This document shows, piece after piece, positions 9,310-17,267 of a DNA stretch of 64,000 bases. The notes beneath the pieces are model-generated. The model had not been told where the DNA came from, did no database searches, and saw nothing but the letters and a program-made list of their open reading frames with translations. Each line of letters starts with the position of its first letter. Position 1 is the first letter of the stretch. This DNA is from Burkholderia sp. Leaf177 (GTDB lineage: Bacteria; Pseudomonadota; Gammaproteobacteria; Burkholderiales; Burkholderiaceae). Made by a program: the position numbers and the translations under genes. Where the stretch lies: assembly GCF_001424345.1 (NCBI RefSeq), contig NZ_LMPF01000003.1:156379-220378 (forward strand), given 5' to 3'.

Positions 9310-9593
9310 CGATATCTGCCTTTTAGCCGGAACGGCCGGAAAGTATGCGCATGTTGAAGCGCCAAGTCGGCTTTTCGGTACGTCCGCAGCGGAACGCCCT
9401 TGGAAGAAAGCGGCGTGGATGCAGTCCATAACGAATGAACGCGCCATACCGTGCACTCGAATCTTGCAAATTGCCTGGATCGGCGGGCAAGCGGTGATTT
9501 AAAAAGCCTGCGGCAAATCGCCACGAAAAGCCGCCCCGATTCATGGATGCGCGGCGAAAGCCTCTATTCTGAGATAAAGTCGGGCGCGCATGG

Positions 9594-9635
9594 CGTCACG
9601 AAACATCTTGTGACGAATCATCCAATCTTGTGGAT
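9594..9635. promoter_or_regulatory. Paired inverted and direct repeats upstream of the Sco1-like gene
   Basis: CGTCAC (9594-9599) pairs with GTGACG (9610-9615), and ATCCA (9620-9624) pairs with TGGAT (9631-9635). The octamer ATCTTGTG occurs at 9605-9612 and again at 9625-9632, exactly 20 bases apart, or about two helical turns. This is a possible regulator site before the gene at 9666. No known factor matches in my judgement. Confidence 0.35.
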
Positions 9636-9665
9636 TCATGCATCCCACTTTGTTCGAGTCGCAAA

Positions 9666-10292
9666 ATGTCTTCCTGGTTCAGGTTTCATCGCACAGGCCG
9701 CGTGTGCGCCTTGCTTGCTCCACTGGTTTTAAGCGCCGCGCTTGCCGGCTGCTCGCATCACGACGCCGCGCCCTGGAAGCTGACCGACGTCAGCGGCCAT
9801 CTCCCCGACCTCGATTTCAATCTCACCGACGACACCGGCAAACCCGCCACCGGCCAGTCGTTCGCGGGGAAAACGACGCTCGTCTACTTCGGCTACACGC
9901 ATTGCCCGGACGTCTGCCCGGAAACCATGGCGCGGCTGATGCAGGTCCTGCAGCAACTCGGACCTGACGCCCGGAACACGCGCATCGCGTTCATCACCGT
10001 CGATCCTGCCCGCGATACAGCGGCCGCGCTGCACGACTACGTGCGCGCATTCGACGCGGAACATGCGATCGGCCTGACGGGCACGGATGGAGCAATTGAG
10101 GGGCTGGCGAAGCGGTATCGGGTGGCGTATCAGATGGAAAAACGCGATCCGTCGGGCGCATACGACGTCACGCACAGCTCGGCCGTCTATATCTTCGATA
10201 CCCACGGCCACGCGCGTTTGCTCGCGACCGAAAATGATTCCATTCAAAACATCGCGACCGATGTGCGCCGCGTGATCGATTCGCCGTCCTAA
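9666..10292 (+). CDS. SCO1/SenC-family copper-binding lipoprotein
   Basis: A thioredoxin-fold protein of 208 residues that in this family delivers copper to, or reduces, the CuA site of cytochrome oxidase in the periplasm. The N-terminus is a lipoprotein signal ending in the lipobox LAGC. The copper ligands are visible as CPDVC (in YFGYTHCPDVCPET) and a downstream histidine in DVTHSSAVY. The ATG at 9666 puts the signal peptide directly at the start. An upstream in-frame ATG at 9630 would add 12 residues with no function. No cox genes are in view, so it acts away from its partners. Its stop overlaps that of the convergent acetyltransferase. Confidence 0.9.
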   Translation: MSSWFRFHRTGRVCALLAPLVLSAALAGCSHHDAAPWKLTDVSGHLPDLDFNLTDDTGKPATGQSFAGKTTLVYFGYTHCPDVCPETMARLMQVLQQLGPDARNTRIAFITVDPARDTAAALHDYVRAFDAEHAIGLTGTDGAIEGLAKRYRVAYQMEKRDPSGAYDVTHSSAVYIFDTHGHARLLATENDSIQNIATDVRRVIDSPS

Positions 10293-10783
10293 CGCGACGA
10301 ACCCAGGCGACGCATCCAGATATGCGGGATGTCGTCGTCGAGGTGAATATCCGAGATCGGTTCGAAGCCGAAGCCTGCGTAGAAGCGTTGCAAATGCGCT
10401 TGGGCGTGAAGGCGGATTGCGTTGTCGGGCCATTGCGCCGTGATACGCGCGACCGTGCGTTCGAGCATCGCCTGACCAAGACCAATGCCGCGGAATGGCG
10501 CCCGCGTAAGAACGCGCCCAATGCGAACGTCGGCAGTTTCAGCGACGCCGTTTTCATCGGGTGGAAGAACGCGCAGATAACCGGCGAGTTCAGCGTTGGC
10601 CGTTTGGCTGAGTACCAGCAGATGCCATGCATCGGTATCCTGACCGTCTACATCGGCATACAAACACTGCTGCTCGATCACGAATACTTCGCTGCGGGCG
10701 GCGAGGATGGTGTAGACATCGATCGCGGCAAGTTGACTGAATGCAGCCCAGCGCCATTCGAATTCGGAGTGGAGGTCGGTCAT
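10289..10783 (-). CDS. GNAT acetyltransferase, ElaA-like
   Basis: The 164-residue protein has the GNAT acetyl-CoA loop RAPFRGIGLGQAML and the ElaA-type opening HSEFEWRWAAFSQL...VYTILAARSEVFVIEQ. The substrate of ElaA-like enzymes is not established. The ATG at 10783 fits the family N-terminus. A longer frame upstream runs toward the tRNA genes and has no family match. The stop codon overlaps that of the convergent Sco1-like gene, and no hairpin terminator separates them. Confidence 0.88.
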   Translation of the reverse strand: MTDLHSEFEWRWAAFSQLAAIDVYTILAARSEVFVIEQQCLYADVDGQDTDAWHLLVLSQTANAELAGYLRVLPPDENGVAETADVRIGRVLTRAPFRGIGLGQAMLERTVARITAQWPDNAIRLHAQAHLQRFYAGFGFEPISDIHLDDDIPHIWMRRLGSSR

Positions 10784-10845
10784 GGATAGTTTCGCCTGAA
10801 GAGGATTGATATCAGAATGCATCCTGCAAACGCCAACGACAAAAC

Positions 10846-10873
10846 AAAAAGCCCCGACCAAGTCAGGGCTTTT
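10846..10873 (-). terminator. Terminator after tRNA-Cys
   Basis: AAAAGCCC and GGGCTTTT pair around about ten bases. On the minus strand the stem runs into a T tract (TTTTTGTTTT). It lies 14 bases beyond the 3' end of tRNA-Cys and would end the tRNA transcript. Confidence 0.75.
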
Positions 10874-10886
10874 CGTTTTGAATCTC

Positions 10887-10960
10887 TGGAGGCGCGAGCC
10901 GGAGTCGAACCGGCCTAAACGGCTTTGCAGGCCGCTGCATAACCGCTTTGCTATCGCGCC
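10887..10960 (-). tRNA. tRNA-Cys(GCA)
   Basis: Read on the minus strand the acceptor stem is GGCGCGA with TCGCGCC, followed by T and encoded CCA. The anticodon loop CTGCAAA gives anticodon GCA, reading UGC and UGU. The D arm is the short form typical of tRNA-Cys. It is the last gene of a Gly-Gly-Cys tRNA series after pgsA, the same order as pgsA-glyW-cysT in E. coli. Confidence 0.95.
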
Positions 10961-11034
10961 AGAAGCGGGGGCTACCAAAACTACCGTATCTGACAAACCA
11001 GTTCAGCCAGCACATGAACCAAGGCCGCCAAACA

Positions 11035-11062
11035 AAAAGGGAAGCTTGGCTTCCCCTTTTTG
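11035..11062 (-). terminator. Terminator-like hairpin between tRNA-Gly and tRNA-Cys
   Basis: AAAAAGGGAAGC pairs with GCTTCCCCTTTTT around TTG, with one unpaired base. On the minus strand it ends in TTTTTGTTT directly after the second tRNA-Gly. It could partly end transcription before tRNA-Cys or act as a processing site. Confidence 0.75.
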
Positions 11063-11138
11063 TGGAGCGGGAGACGAGGCTCGAACTCGCGACCTCAACC
11101 TTGGCAAGGTTGCGCTCTACCAGCTGAGCTACTCCCGC
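11063..11138 (-). tRNA. tRNA-Gly(GCC), copy 2
   Basis: Read on the minus strand the acceptor stem is GCGGGAG with CTCCCGC, then T and CCA. The anticodon stem CAACC/GGTTG holds loop TTGCCAA with anticodon GCC, which reads GGC and GGU. The 76-base gene is identical to the copy at 11203-11278. Confidence 0.97.
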
Positions 11139-11202
11139 ATTTTGCCTTGCACTGTACTTTGTTGCCAGCCGCCGGCTTACCATTGCCAACGACCTCTGAA
11201 TC

Positions 11203-11278
11203 TGGAGCGGGAGACGAGGCTCGAACTCGCGACCTCAACCTTGGCAAGGTTGCGCTCTACCAGCTGAGCTACTCCCGC
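11203..11278 (-). tRNA. tRNA-Gly(GCC), copy 1
   Basis: First tRNA of the series on the minus strand and identical over all 76 bases to the copy at 11063-11138. The anticodon is GCC, with acceptor stem GCGGGAG/CTCCCGC and encoded CCA. Only 64 bases separate the copies, and these spacers are unrelated to the sequence following the second copy, so the duplication covers just the tRNA and a few flanking bases. Confidence 0.97.
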
Positions 11279-11372
11279 ATCTTGCCGACTTCTTCTGCCA
11301 ATTCACTGCTTTTGTACTTCATCAGATGATGCGTTGCGGTGTCTTGTTTCGCGTGCATCCGACAGAAACGAG

Positions 11373-11401
11373 ATTATGGAGAAGCCCAACTTTAGTGTCA
11401 A
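11373..11401 (-). promoter_or_regulatory. Near-consensus sigma-70 promoter of the tRNA-Gly/Cys genes
   Basis: On the minus strand TTGACA (11401-11396) and CATAAT (11378-11373) are separated by exactly 17 bases. Eleven of twelve bases match consensus. The predicted start is about 85-90 bases before the first tRNA-Gly and downstream of pgsA, so the tRNAs have their own promoter and need not rely on read-through from uvrC-pgsA. Confidence 0.75.
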
Positions 11402-11456
11402 GAGCTTTGTATGTGCCCCATCACTTTTTGCTGCAATAAAGCCTTTCGTACAGCGG

Positions 11457-12053
11457 TTACAGCATGCCGCCACGCTCTCGAATCTGCGGCCACGCGAGCT
11501 TCATGTAATAGAGCATCGACCAGACGGTGAGGAACGCAGCCACGTAGATCAGCCAGAGTCCCCAGACACGTGTATCGATGACAATAGGCGTACCCGAAAT
11601 CTTCAGCGGCCCATAGAAAAGCAGCATTGGGATCGCGACCATCTGGCAGACGGTCTTGAACTTGCCGAGCGAATTCACCGCCACGCTTTTCGATGCCCCG
11701 ATCTGCGCCATCCATTCACGCAACGCGGAAATGGTGATCTCGCGCCCCACGATGACCAGCGCGATCACCGCATTCAGTCGCATCAGCTGCACGAGGATCA
11801 ACAACGCGGCGGTGACCATGAGTTTGTCGGCGACGGGATCGAGGAACGCACCGAACGCCGACGTCTGGTTGAGCTTGCGGGCCATGTAGCCGTCGAGCCA
11901 ATCGGTCAGCGCGGCGAGCACGAAGATGACCATGCCGACCAGATTGCGATGGTCCGGGCTCATCATCATGTCCGGCAAATAGAAGACGCCCACGACGAGC
12001 GGAATCAACACGATTCGCAGCCACGTCAGGAAAATCGGGAAATTGAACGGCAT
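11457..12053 (-). CDS. pgsA: CDP-diacylglycerol--glycerol-3-phosphate 3-phosphatidyltransferase
   Basis: Makes phosphatidylglycerol phosphate, the committed step to phosphatidylglycerol and cardiolipin, in the inner membrane. The 198-residue protein has the CDP-alcohol phosphotransferase signature with its three aspartates in DWLDGYMARKLNQTSAFG and FLDPVADK (about residues 51-77), and about five membrane helices. The ATG at 12053 gives the typical NFPIFLTWLRI N-terminus. It lies after uvrC, with tRNA genes behind it, an order shared with gammaproteobacteria. Confidence 0.96.
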   Translation of the reverse strand: MPFNFPIFLTWLRIVLIPLVVGVFYLPDMMMSPDHRNLVGMVIFVLAALTDWLDGYMARKLNQTSAFGAFLDPVADKLMVTAALLILVQLMRLNAVIALVIVGREITISALREWMAQIGASKSVAVNSLGKFKTVCQMVAIPMLLFYGPLKISGTPIVIDTRVWGLWLIYVAAFLTVWSMLYYMKLAWPQIRERGGML

Positions 12054-12138
12054 GGGCGTGACTCTTATTGAGAGGTGCCATTGTGCCGCGTCGACTTATA
12101 TGTCACAAGCCGACGGGCCGGACGGCCGGACGTTGCGC

Positions 12139-14301
12139 TCAATGCAACTGCCGGTAGATCTGCTCGGCCAGCGCCTGCGATATCCCTTCCACGCTCGCCA
12201 GGTCTTCCACGCTTGCCGCCTGCACGCCGCGCAACCCGCCAAAGCGCGACAGCAAACGCTGACGTCGCTTAGCGCCAATACCTTCGAGCTCTTCCAGCCG
12301 CGATGTCTGGCGTGTTTTTGCGCGCTTTGCACGCATGCCGGTGATCGCAAACCGGTGCGCTTCGTCGCGGATCTGCGCAACCAGCATCAGCGCCGCGCTT
12401 TCCTTGCCGAGTTCGAGCGGCGTGCGGGTATCGGCGAAAACCAGCGTTTCCAGGCCCACCTTACGCCCTTCTCCTTTCGCCACGCCAACCAGCATGCCGC
12501 GGTCGAGCCCCAGTTCGGCGAACACTTGCCGCGCGATCTCCACTTGTCCCTTGCCGCCATCGATCAACACGATATTCGGCAAGCGCCCGCCGGCGGCCGT
12601 CGGCTCGGCGACATCGGGTTCATCGGATTGCGGCGCCTCGGACAGGTCGAGTTCGACCGGCTCTTCAGCCGCGCGCGCCGCAGCTTGCGCGACCATCTTC
12701 TCGTATCGACGGGTCAAGACCTGGCGCATCGCGGCGTAGTCGTCGCCGGGCGTGATGCCGGTGATGTTGTAGCGACGGTATTCCGCCGTCTGCATCTTAT
12801 GGTGGTGATAGACCACGCACGATGCCTGCGTTGCTTCGCCCATGGTGTGGCTGATGTCAAAGCATTCAATGCGCAGTTGCGCGAGATCGTCCATCTCCAG
12901 GCTCAGCGTATCCGCGAGCGAGCGCGTGCGAGCCTGTTGCGAGCCCTGTTCGGACAGCAGGCGCGCGAGGGCGAGCTTCGCGTTGGATTCGGCCATCGAC
13001 AGCCACACGCGCTTTTGCCCCTGAGGCTGACGCAAGAGCGTGACCTTGTGTCCGGCCTGCTCGATCAACAGATCGACGAGCTCGCGATTGGCCGGCGCGT
13101 GACTCACGACCAGCACCGGCGGCACACGATTGCCGATGTAATGCTGCGCGATAAACGCCTCCAGCACTTCAGCCTCGAGCGCGCCCTGACGCTCCGATTC
13201 GCTCGCCTCATCCAGCCCTTCGACCGCGCCTGTTTCGGCGATCTCTTCCTCCATCTCGCCGGTCGTGGCGTGCGCCTCGAAGTCTTGCTCGATGGCGGCC
13301 AGCGTGCCCGGCGGCAATGCAACTTCACCGGCGCTCGCTTCAACCTGCTCGATCACAATATTGCCGATATTTTCTGCAATATCGTCTTCGGCGAGTTCCT
13401 CGGGCATCGCGTCTTCAATGGCTAGCGCTGCTTCTACGTGCGTCGGGAAATACGCTTTGTCGCCGAGATGACGCCCGCCGCGCACCATCGCGAGGTTCAC
13501 GCAGACCTTGCCGCCGAGCGCCGCGACCGCGAGGATATCGACGTCGTTGTCGCCGCCCACTTCTATGGCTTGCTGATGTAGAACGGTGGACAACGAGCTC
13601 ATCTGGTTGCGCACCGCGGCGGCTTGCTCGAACTTGAGATCGGCGGCGAACGCGTGCATCTTCTGTTCGAGTTCCTTCATCACTTCGCCCTGCCGCCCAA
13701 GCAGGAACCGCGATGCGTTCGATACATCGCGCGCGTAATCTTCTTTATCGATCAAACCGACGCACGGTCCCGTGCATCGGCCGATCTGATGCAGCAGGCA
13801 CGGCCGCGTGCGGTTTGTGAAAACGGAATCCTCGCACGTGCGCAACTGGAACACGCGCTGCAAAATCTGGATACTTTCGCGCACGGCCCAGGCGCTTGGG
13901 AACGGCCCGAAGAACTGGTTTTTCTTGTCGACGCTGCCGCGGTAATACGCCATGCGTGGAAATGTGTGGCCGGTCAGCTTGAGATACGGATAAGACTTGT
14001 CGTCGCGAAACAGGATGTTGTATCGCGGCGCGAGCGCCTTGATCAGATTATTTTCAAGTAACAGCGCTTCGGCTTCGGAACGCGTGACGGTCGTTTCAAT
14101 CTTGCGAATGCGCGTGACCATCATCGCGATGCGCGGCGAAAGCAGCGTCTTCGTAAAATAGCTCGATACGCGCTTTTTCAGGTCGCGCGCTTTTCCGACG
14201 TAGAGCACGTTGCCGTTCTCGTCGTAGTAGCGGTACACGCCCGGCAGATGCGGCAATTGCGCCAGGTTCTTTTTAGGGTCGAAAACGTCGGGTTCGGTCA
14301 T
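12139..14301 (-). CDS. uvrC: UvrABC excinuclease subunit C
   Basis: Makes both incisions in nucleotide-excision repair. The 720-residue protein has an N-terminal GIY-YIG nuclease domain ([20 protein letters not shown]), a UVR motif, the RNase H-like 5' nuclease domain ([12 protein letters not shown] and VLIDGGKGQ) and a C-terminal double helix-hairpin-helix ([13 protein letters not shown] and [12 protein letters not shown]). It is about 110 residues longer than E. coli UvrC because of two acidic, low-complexity insertions, at about residues 292-384 and 540-569. The ATG at 14301 fits the family start. The frame open to 14424 overlaps the promoter side of earP. pgsA follows after 85 bases. Confidence 0.96.
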   Translation of the reverse strand: MTEPDVFDPKKNLAQLPHLPGVYRYYDENGNVLYVGKARDLKKRVSSYFTKTLLSPRIAMMVTRIRKIETTVTRSEAEALLLENNLIKALAPRYNILFRDDKSYPYLKLTGHTFPRMAYYRGSVDKKNQFFGPFPSAWAVRESIQILQRVFQLRTCEDSVFTNRTRPCLLHQIGRCTGPCVGLIDKEDYARDVSNASRFLLGRQGEVMKELEQKMHAFAADLKFEQAAAVRNQMSSLSTVLHQQAIEVGGDNDVDILAVAALGGKVCVNLAMVRGGRHLGDKAYFPTHVEAALAIEDAMPEELAEDDIAENIGNIVIEQVEASAGEVALPPGTLAAIEQDFEAHATTGEMEEEIAETGAVEGLDEASESERQGALEAEVLEAFIAQHYIGNRVPPVLVVSHAPANRELVDLLIEQAGHKVTLLRQPQGQKRVWLSMAESNAKLALARLLSEQGSQQARTRSLADTLSLEMDDLAQLRIECFDISHTMGEATQASCVVYHHHKMQTAEYRRYNITGITPGDDYAAMRQVLTRRYEKMVAQAAARAAEEPVELDLSEAPQSDEPDVAEPTAAGGRLPNIVLIDGGKGQVEIARQVFAELGLDRGMLVGVAKGEGRKVGLETLVFADTRTPLELGKESAALMLVAQIRDEAHRFAITGMRAKRAKTRQTSRLEELEGIGAKRRQRLLSRFGGLRGVQAASVEDLASVEGISQALAEQIYRQLH

Positions 14302-14456
14302 GCAGGAATGTCGTGCGGAGTTCGCGTTGAGTTTGCTTGGCCGATTGACGGCAGGGGACGCGCGAATCGTTATCTTCAAAAATGCCAGTTTAGTGCAAAC
14401 CACACTCCGGCTCTCGTTCACCATCGATCAAGCGGTTCGTCGCCGTTTTAGCACCT

Positions 14457-15638
14457 ATGCCTGCTTCAGTGGAAAATTCCCGCGTGTCTGGCGGCAATCC
14501 AGACTCCCAAATAGCGTGCGATATCTTTTGCGAGGTCATCGACAACTTCGGTGACATCGGCGTCTGCTGGCGTCTCGCGCGTCAGCTCAAGGCGGAGCAT
14601 GGCTGGCAAGTGCGCCTTTTCGTCGATGACCTCAAGGCATTCCACGCGCTCTGCCCCGCTGTCGATTCCACGCTCGCGCGCCAGGAAGCCGCGGGCGTGG
14701 TGATCGAGCACTGGCACGCGCCCACGCACGCGGGCGATACGCTGCAGATCGCCGATGTCGTGATCGAGGCGTTTGGCTGCGAACTGGCTGCTATCTACGT
14801 TACCGCGATGACGCGCCGCGAACGCACGCCCGTATGGCTGAACCTGGAATACCTGAGCGCGGAGGACTGGGTCGCGGACTTTCACCTGAGGCCGTCGCCG
14901 CATCCGCGCCACGCGATCAACAAGACGTTCTTCTTTCCCGGCCTCGGCGCGGGAACGGGCGGCGTGCTGAAAGAACGGACGCTCGACGCCGACCGCGAAG
15001 CCTTCCAGCGCGAAACGTGGTGGCAGGAGCGGGTCGGCATTTCAGTGCCCTCGGCGGACACGACGGTCATCTCCATGTTCGCCTATGAGAATCCGGCCAT
15101 CGATGCGTTGCTGGAGCAGTGGCGCGATTCGCCGACGCCCATCGCCTTGCTGGTGCCCGAGGGGCGAATCTCGGGCGCGATCGCGCGCTTTTTCGGGTTG
15201 CCGGGATTCCCGGCGGGATCGAAGGCTGAAAGCGGTTCGTTGAAAGCTTACGCGTTAGGTTTTGTGGAACAACCGCTTTTCGATGCCCTTCTCTGGGCCT
15301 CCGATATCAACTTCGTACGCGGCGAGGATTCGTTCGTGCGGGCGCAGTGGGCGCAAAAGCCGTTCGTCTGGCAGATCTACCCGCAAGCCGACGATGCCCA
15401 TTTGCCCAAGCTCGACGCCGCTCTAGCCCACTACGCGGATGGCTTGCCCGAAGGCGCCCGGACGGCATTGGAGCGCTTCTGGCATGCGTGGAACGGCGTG
15501 GGCACGCCCGATTGGGCGGGTTTCTGGGGACATCGGAAGGATCTGGAGCCGCGCGCCGCCGATTGGGCGCTGGAACTGGCGGCTGTCGGCGATCTGGCTG
15601 GAAATCTGGCGGAATTCGCAAAATCTCAGTTAAAATAA
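14457..15638 (+). CDS. earP: EF-P arginine rhamnosyltransferase
   Basis: Transfers rhamnose from dTDP-L-rhamnose to one arginine of elongation factor P, needed for EF-P to rescue ribosomes stalled at polyproline. The 393-residue inverting GT-B enzyme has the diagnostic N-terminal stretch DIFCEVIDNFGDIGVCWRLA, with the conserved aspartates at D29 and D33, and the donor-binding RGEDSFVRAQ around residues 288-297 with E290. The neighbour efp carries an arginine at position 32, the known substrate residue of this system. The N-terminus may begin a few residues later, since the first 15 are not conserved in type. Confidence 0.95.
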   Translation: MPASVENSRVSGGNPDSQIACDIFCEVIDNFGDIGVCWRLARQLKAEHGWQVRLFVDDLKAFHALCPAVDSTLARQEAAGVVIEHWHAPTHAGDTLQIADVVIEAFGCELAAIYVTAMTRRERTPVWLNLEYLSAEDWVADFHLRPSPHPRHAINKTFFFPGLGAGTGGVLKERTLDADREAFQRETWWQERVGISVPSADTTVISMFAYENPAIDALLEQWRDSPTPIALLVPEGRISGAIARFFGLPGFPAGSKAESGSLKAYALGFVEQPLFDALLWASDINFVRGEDSFVRAQWAQKPFVWQIYPQADDAHLPKLDAALAHYADGLPEGARTALERFWHAWNGVGTPDWAGFWGHRKDLEPRAADWALELAAVGDLAGNLAEFAKSQLK

Positions 15639-15854
15639 GCGGTTATCCAACGGCTTGCAGTTCGGGGCACGTACAAAAGCGTACAGTCCCGGGCAGATTC
15701 CACGATGGACGGGTGAACGCACAAGCGGGCATCCAGGCGCGCGGGATGGCGTGGGATGGAACAGGCAGGGTAGCCGCAACGCATCCAAATCTCGAAGCCG
15801 GCCGCCAACATCGCAGCGATCAGGCTCAAATTTTCGTACAGGACAGTTTTTAAT

Positions 15855-16412
15855 ATGAAGACCGCACAAGAACTCCGCGTCGGCAACGTCGTGATGATCG
15901 GCAGCGATGCCATGGTCGTGTTGAAGGCCGAATACAACAAATCCGGCCGCAATTCCGCGGTCGTGAAGATGAAGTTCCGTAACTTGCTGGCGAGCGGCAA
16001 CATGGAATCGGTGTACAAGGCGGACGACAAGTTCGACGTCGTTCAGCTCGACCGCAAGGAAGTGACGTACTCGTACTTCGCCGACCCCATGTACGTGTTC
16101 ATGGACGCAGACTACAACCAGTTCGAAGTCGAAGCCGACATGATGGGCGACGCGTTGCACTACCTCGCGGACGGCATGCCGTGCGAAGTGGTGTTTTACA
16201 ACGAGAAAGCCATTTCGGTGGAACTGCCGACGTCGCTGGTCCGCGAGATCATCTACACGGAACCGGCCGTCAAGGGCGATACATCGTCGGGCAAGGTTTT
16301 GAAGACGGCCAAGCTTGCTACGGGCTTCGAATTGCAAGTGCCGCTTTTCTGCAACATCGGCGACAAGATCGAAATCGATACCCGCACGAACGAGTATCGC
16401 AGCCGCGCCTAA
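15855..16412 (+). CDS. efp: Elongation factor P, arginine-32 type
   Basis: Binds between the P and E sites and speeds peptide-bond formation at proline runs. The 185-residue protein has the three beta-barrel domains of the family. The tip of domain I reads [10 protein letters not shown] with arginine at residue 32 (codon 15948-15950), where the E. coli protein has the lysylated lysine. This marks the rhamnosylated class and matches the earP gene 216 bases upstream. No epmA or epmB gene is near. The spacing suggests efp has its own promoter. A strong terminator follows. Confidence 0.98.
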   Translation: MKTAQELRVGNVVMIGSDAMVVLKAEYNKSGRNSAVVKMKFRNLLASGNMESVYKADDKFDVVQLDRKEVTYSYFADPMYVFMDADYNQFEVEADMMGDALHYLADGMPCEVVFYNEKAISVELPTSLVREIIYTEPAVKGDTSSGKVLKTAKLATGFELQVPLFCNIGDKIEIDTRTNEYRSRA

Positions 16413-16440
16413 GCCTGGGCGTTGCGCCAGCAGTCCGCGA

Positions 16441-16470
16441 AAGCGCCCCACGGGGCGCTTTTTCTTTTTG
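16441..16470 (+). terminator. Intrinsic terminator of efp
   Basis: AAGCGCCCCA and its partner CGGGGCGCTT form a tight hairpin followed by TTTCTTTTT, 28 bases after the efp stop. Confidence 0.93.
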
Positions 16471-16672
16471 CCCAACATAGTTGCCAATTCAGGCAAACTT
16501 TACCGCTTCAATCATCGAAATTACGATTGAAATGCGTCGCGACATGCAACGGACGCCGCTAACACACTGATTTGTCTACATCTCACCGATGGCACAGAAC
16601 CTGCTGTGGATATTGAGACCGCGTAAAAAGAAATGAACGCGCGGAATTTATCAACTTCCTATACAAGAAAAA

Positions 16673-17008
16673 ATGCCGAATTCCAAAACCACTATCGCAC
16701 GTCTCGTTATCGCTGCTGTTTGCGCTATCCCCGCCATCGCCATCACCGCGGGTTGTTCGTCGACGCCTACGCACGAATCGGCAGGCGAATACACGACGGA
16801 CACCGCACTGACCACGAAGGTGAAGACCGCGTTGCTGGAAGATCCAGGTCTGAAGTCGCTGTCGGTAAGCGTCAAGACGTATCGGAGCGAAGTGCTTTTG
16901 TCCGGCTTCGTGGATTCTCCGAATCAGATTCAGAAGGCGGTTTCGGTCGCTCGCGGCGTGGAAGGCGTGCAGTCCGTGAAAAACGATCTGCATGTGAAGC
17001 CGCAGTAA
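16673..17008 (+). CDS. BON-domain lipoprotein
   Basis: A small exported protein of 111 residues. The N-terminus is a lipoprotein signal peptide with a lipobox-like ITAGC, and the mature part is a single BON domain (DTALTTKVKTALLEDPGL...VLLSGFVDSPNQ...VEGVQSVKNDL), the fold found in OsmY and related envelope proteins that bind membranes. It is preceded by a 260-bp spacer and followed by the response regulator gene on the same strand. I could not identify a convincing sigma-E promoter. Function is not known beyond likely envelope maintenance. Confidence 0.85.
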   Translation: MPNSKTTIARLVIAAVCAIPAIAITAGCSSTPTHESAGEYTTDTALTTKVKTALLEDPGLKSLSVSVKTYRSEVLLSGFVDSPNQIQKAVSVARGVEGVQSVKNDLHVKPQ

Positions 17009-17267
17009 GCGCCTCGAGGCCCGGCTTGCTTTCTGTGGTTTGAACCACAAGCAAGCCGCGCCAGCGCTGAAACAAGTAATAAGCAAGCGCAGGACGAAGA
17101 CCCGGCGGTGATAACGGGTATTGGAACGCAATGATGCGCTGAGACTAAGTCAGCCGTGCGTACCGGTACTGCCATCGCCCGGTACCGACGCGTTCGCCGC
17201 CGGGTGTCGCCTCAAGGGCGACCGGCCTGGAACGCCATTCAGACCCATTTATTACGCCGTGTCCGCC

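Noticed and set aside
11063..11278. Possible insertion element or attachment site at the repeated tRNA-Gly genes
   Set aside because: No integrase, partial tRNA copy or foreign genes are nearby; the repeat is two whole tRNA genes.
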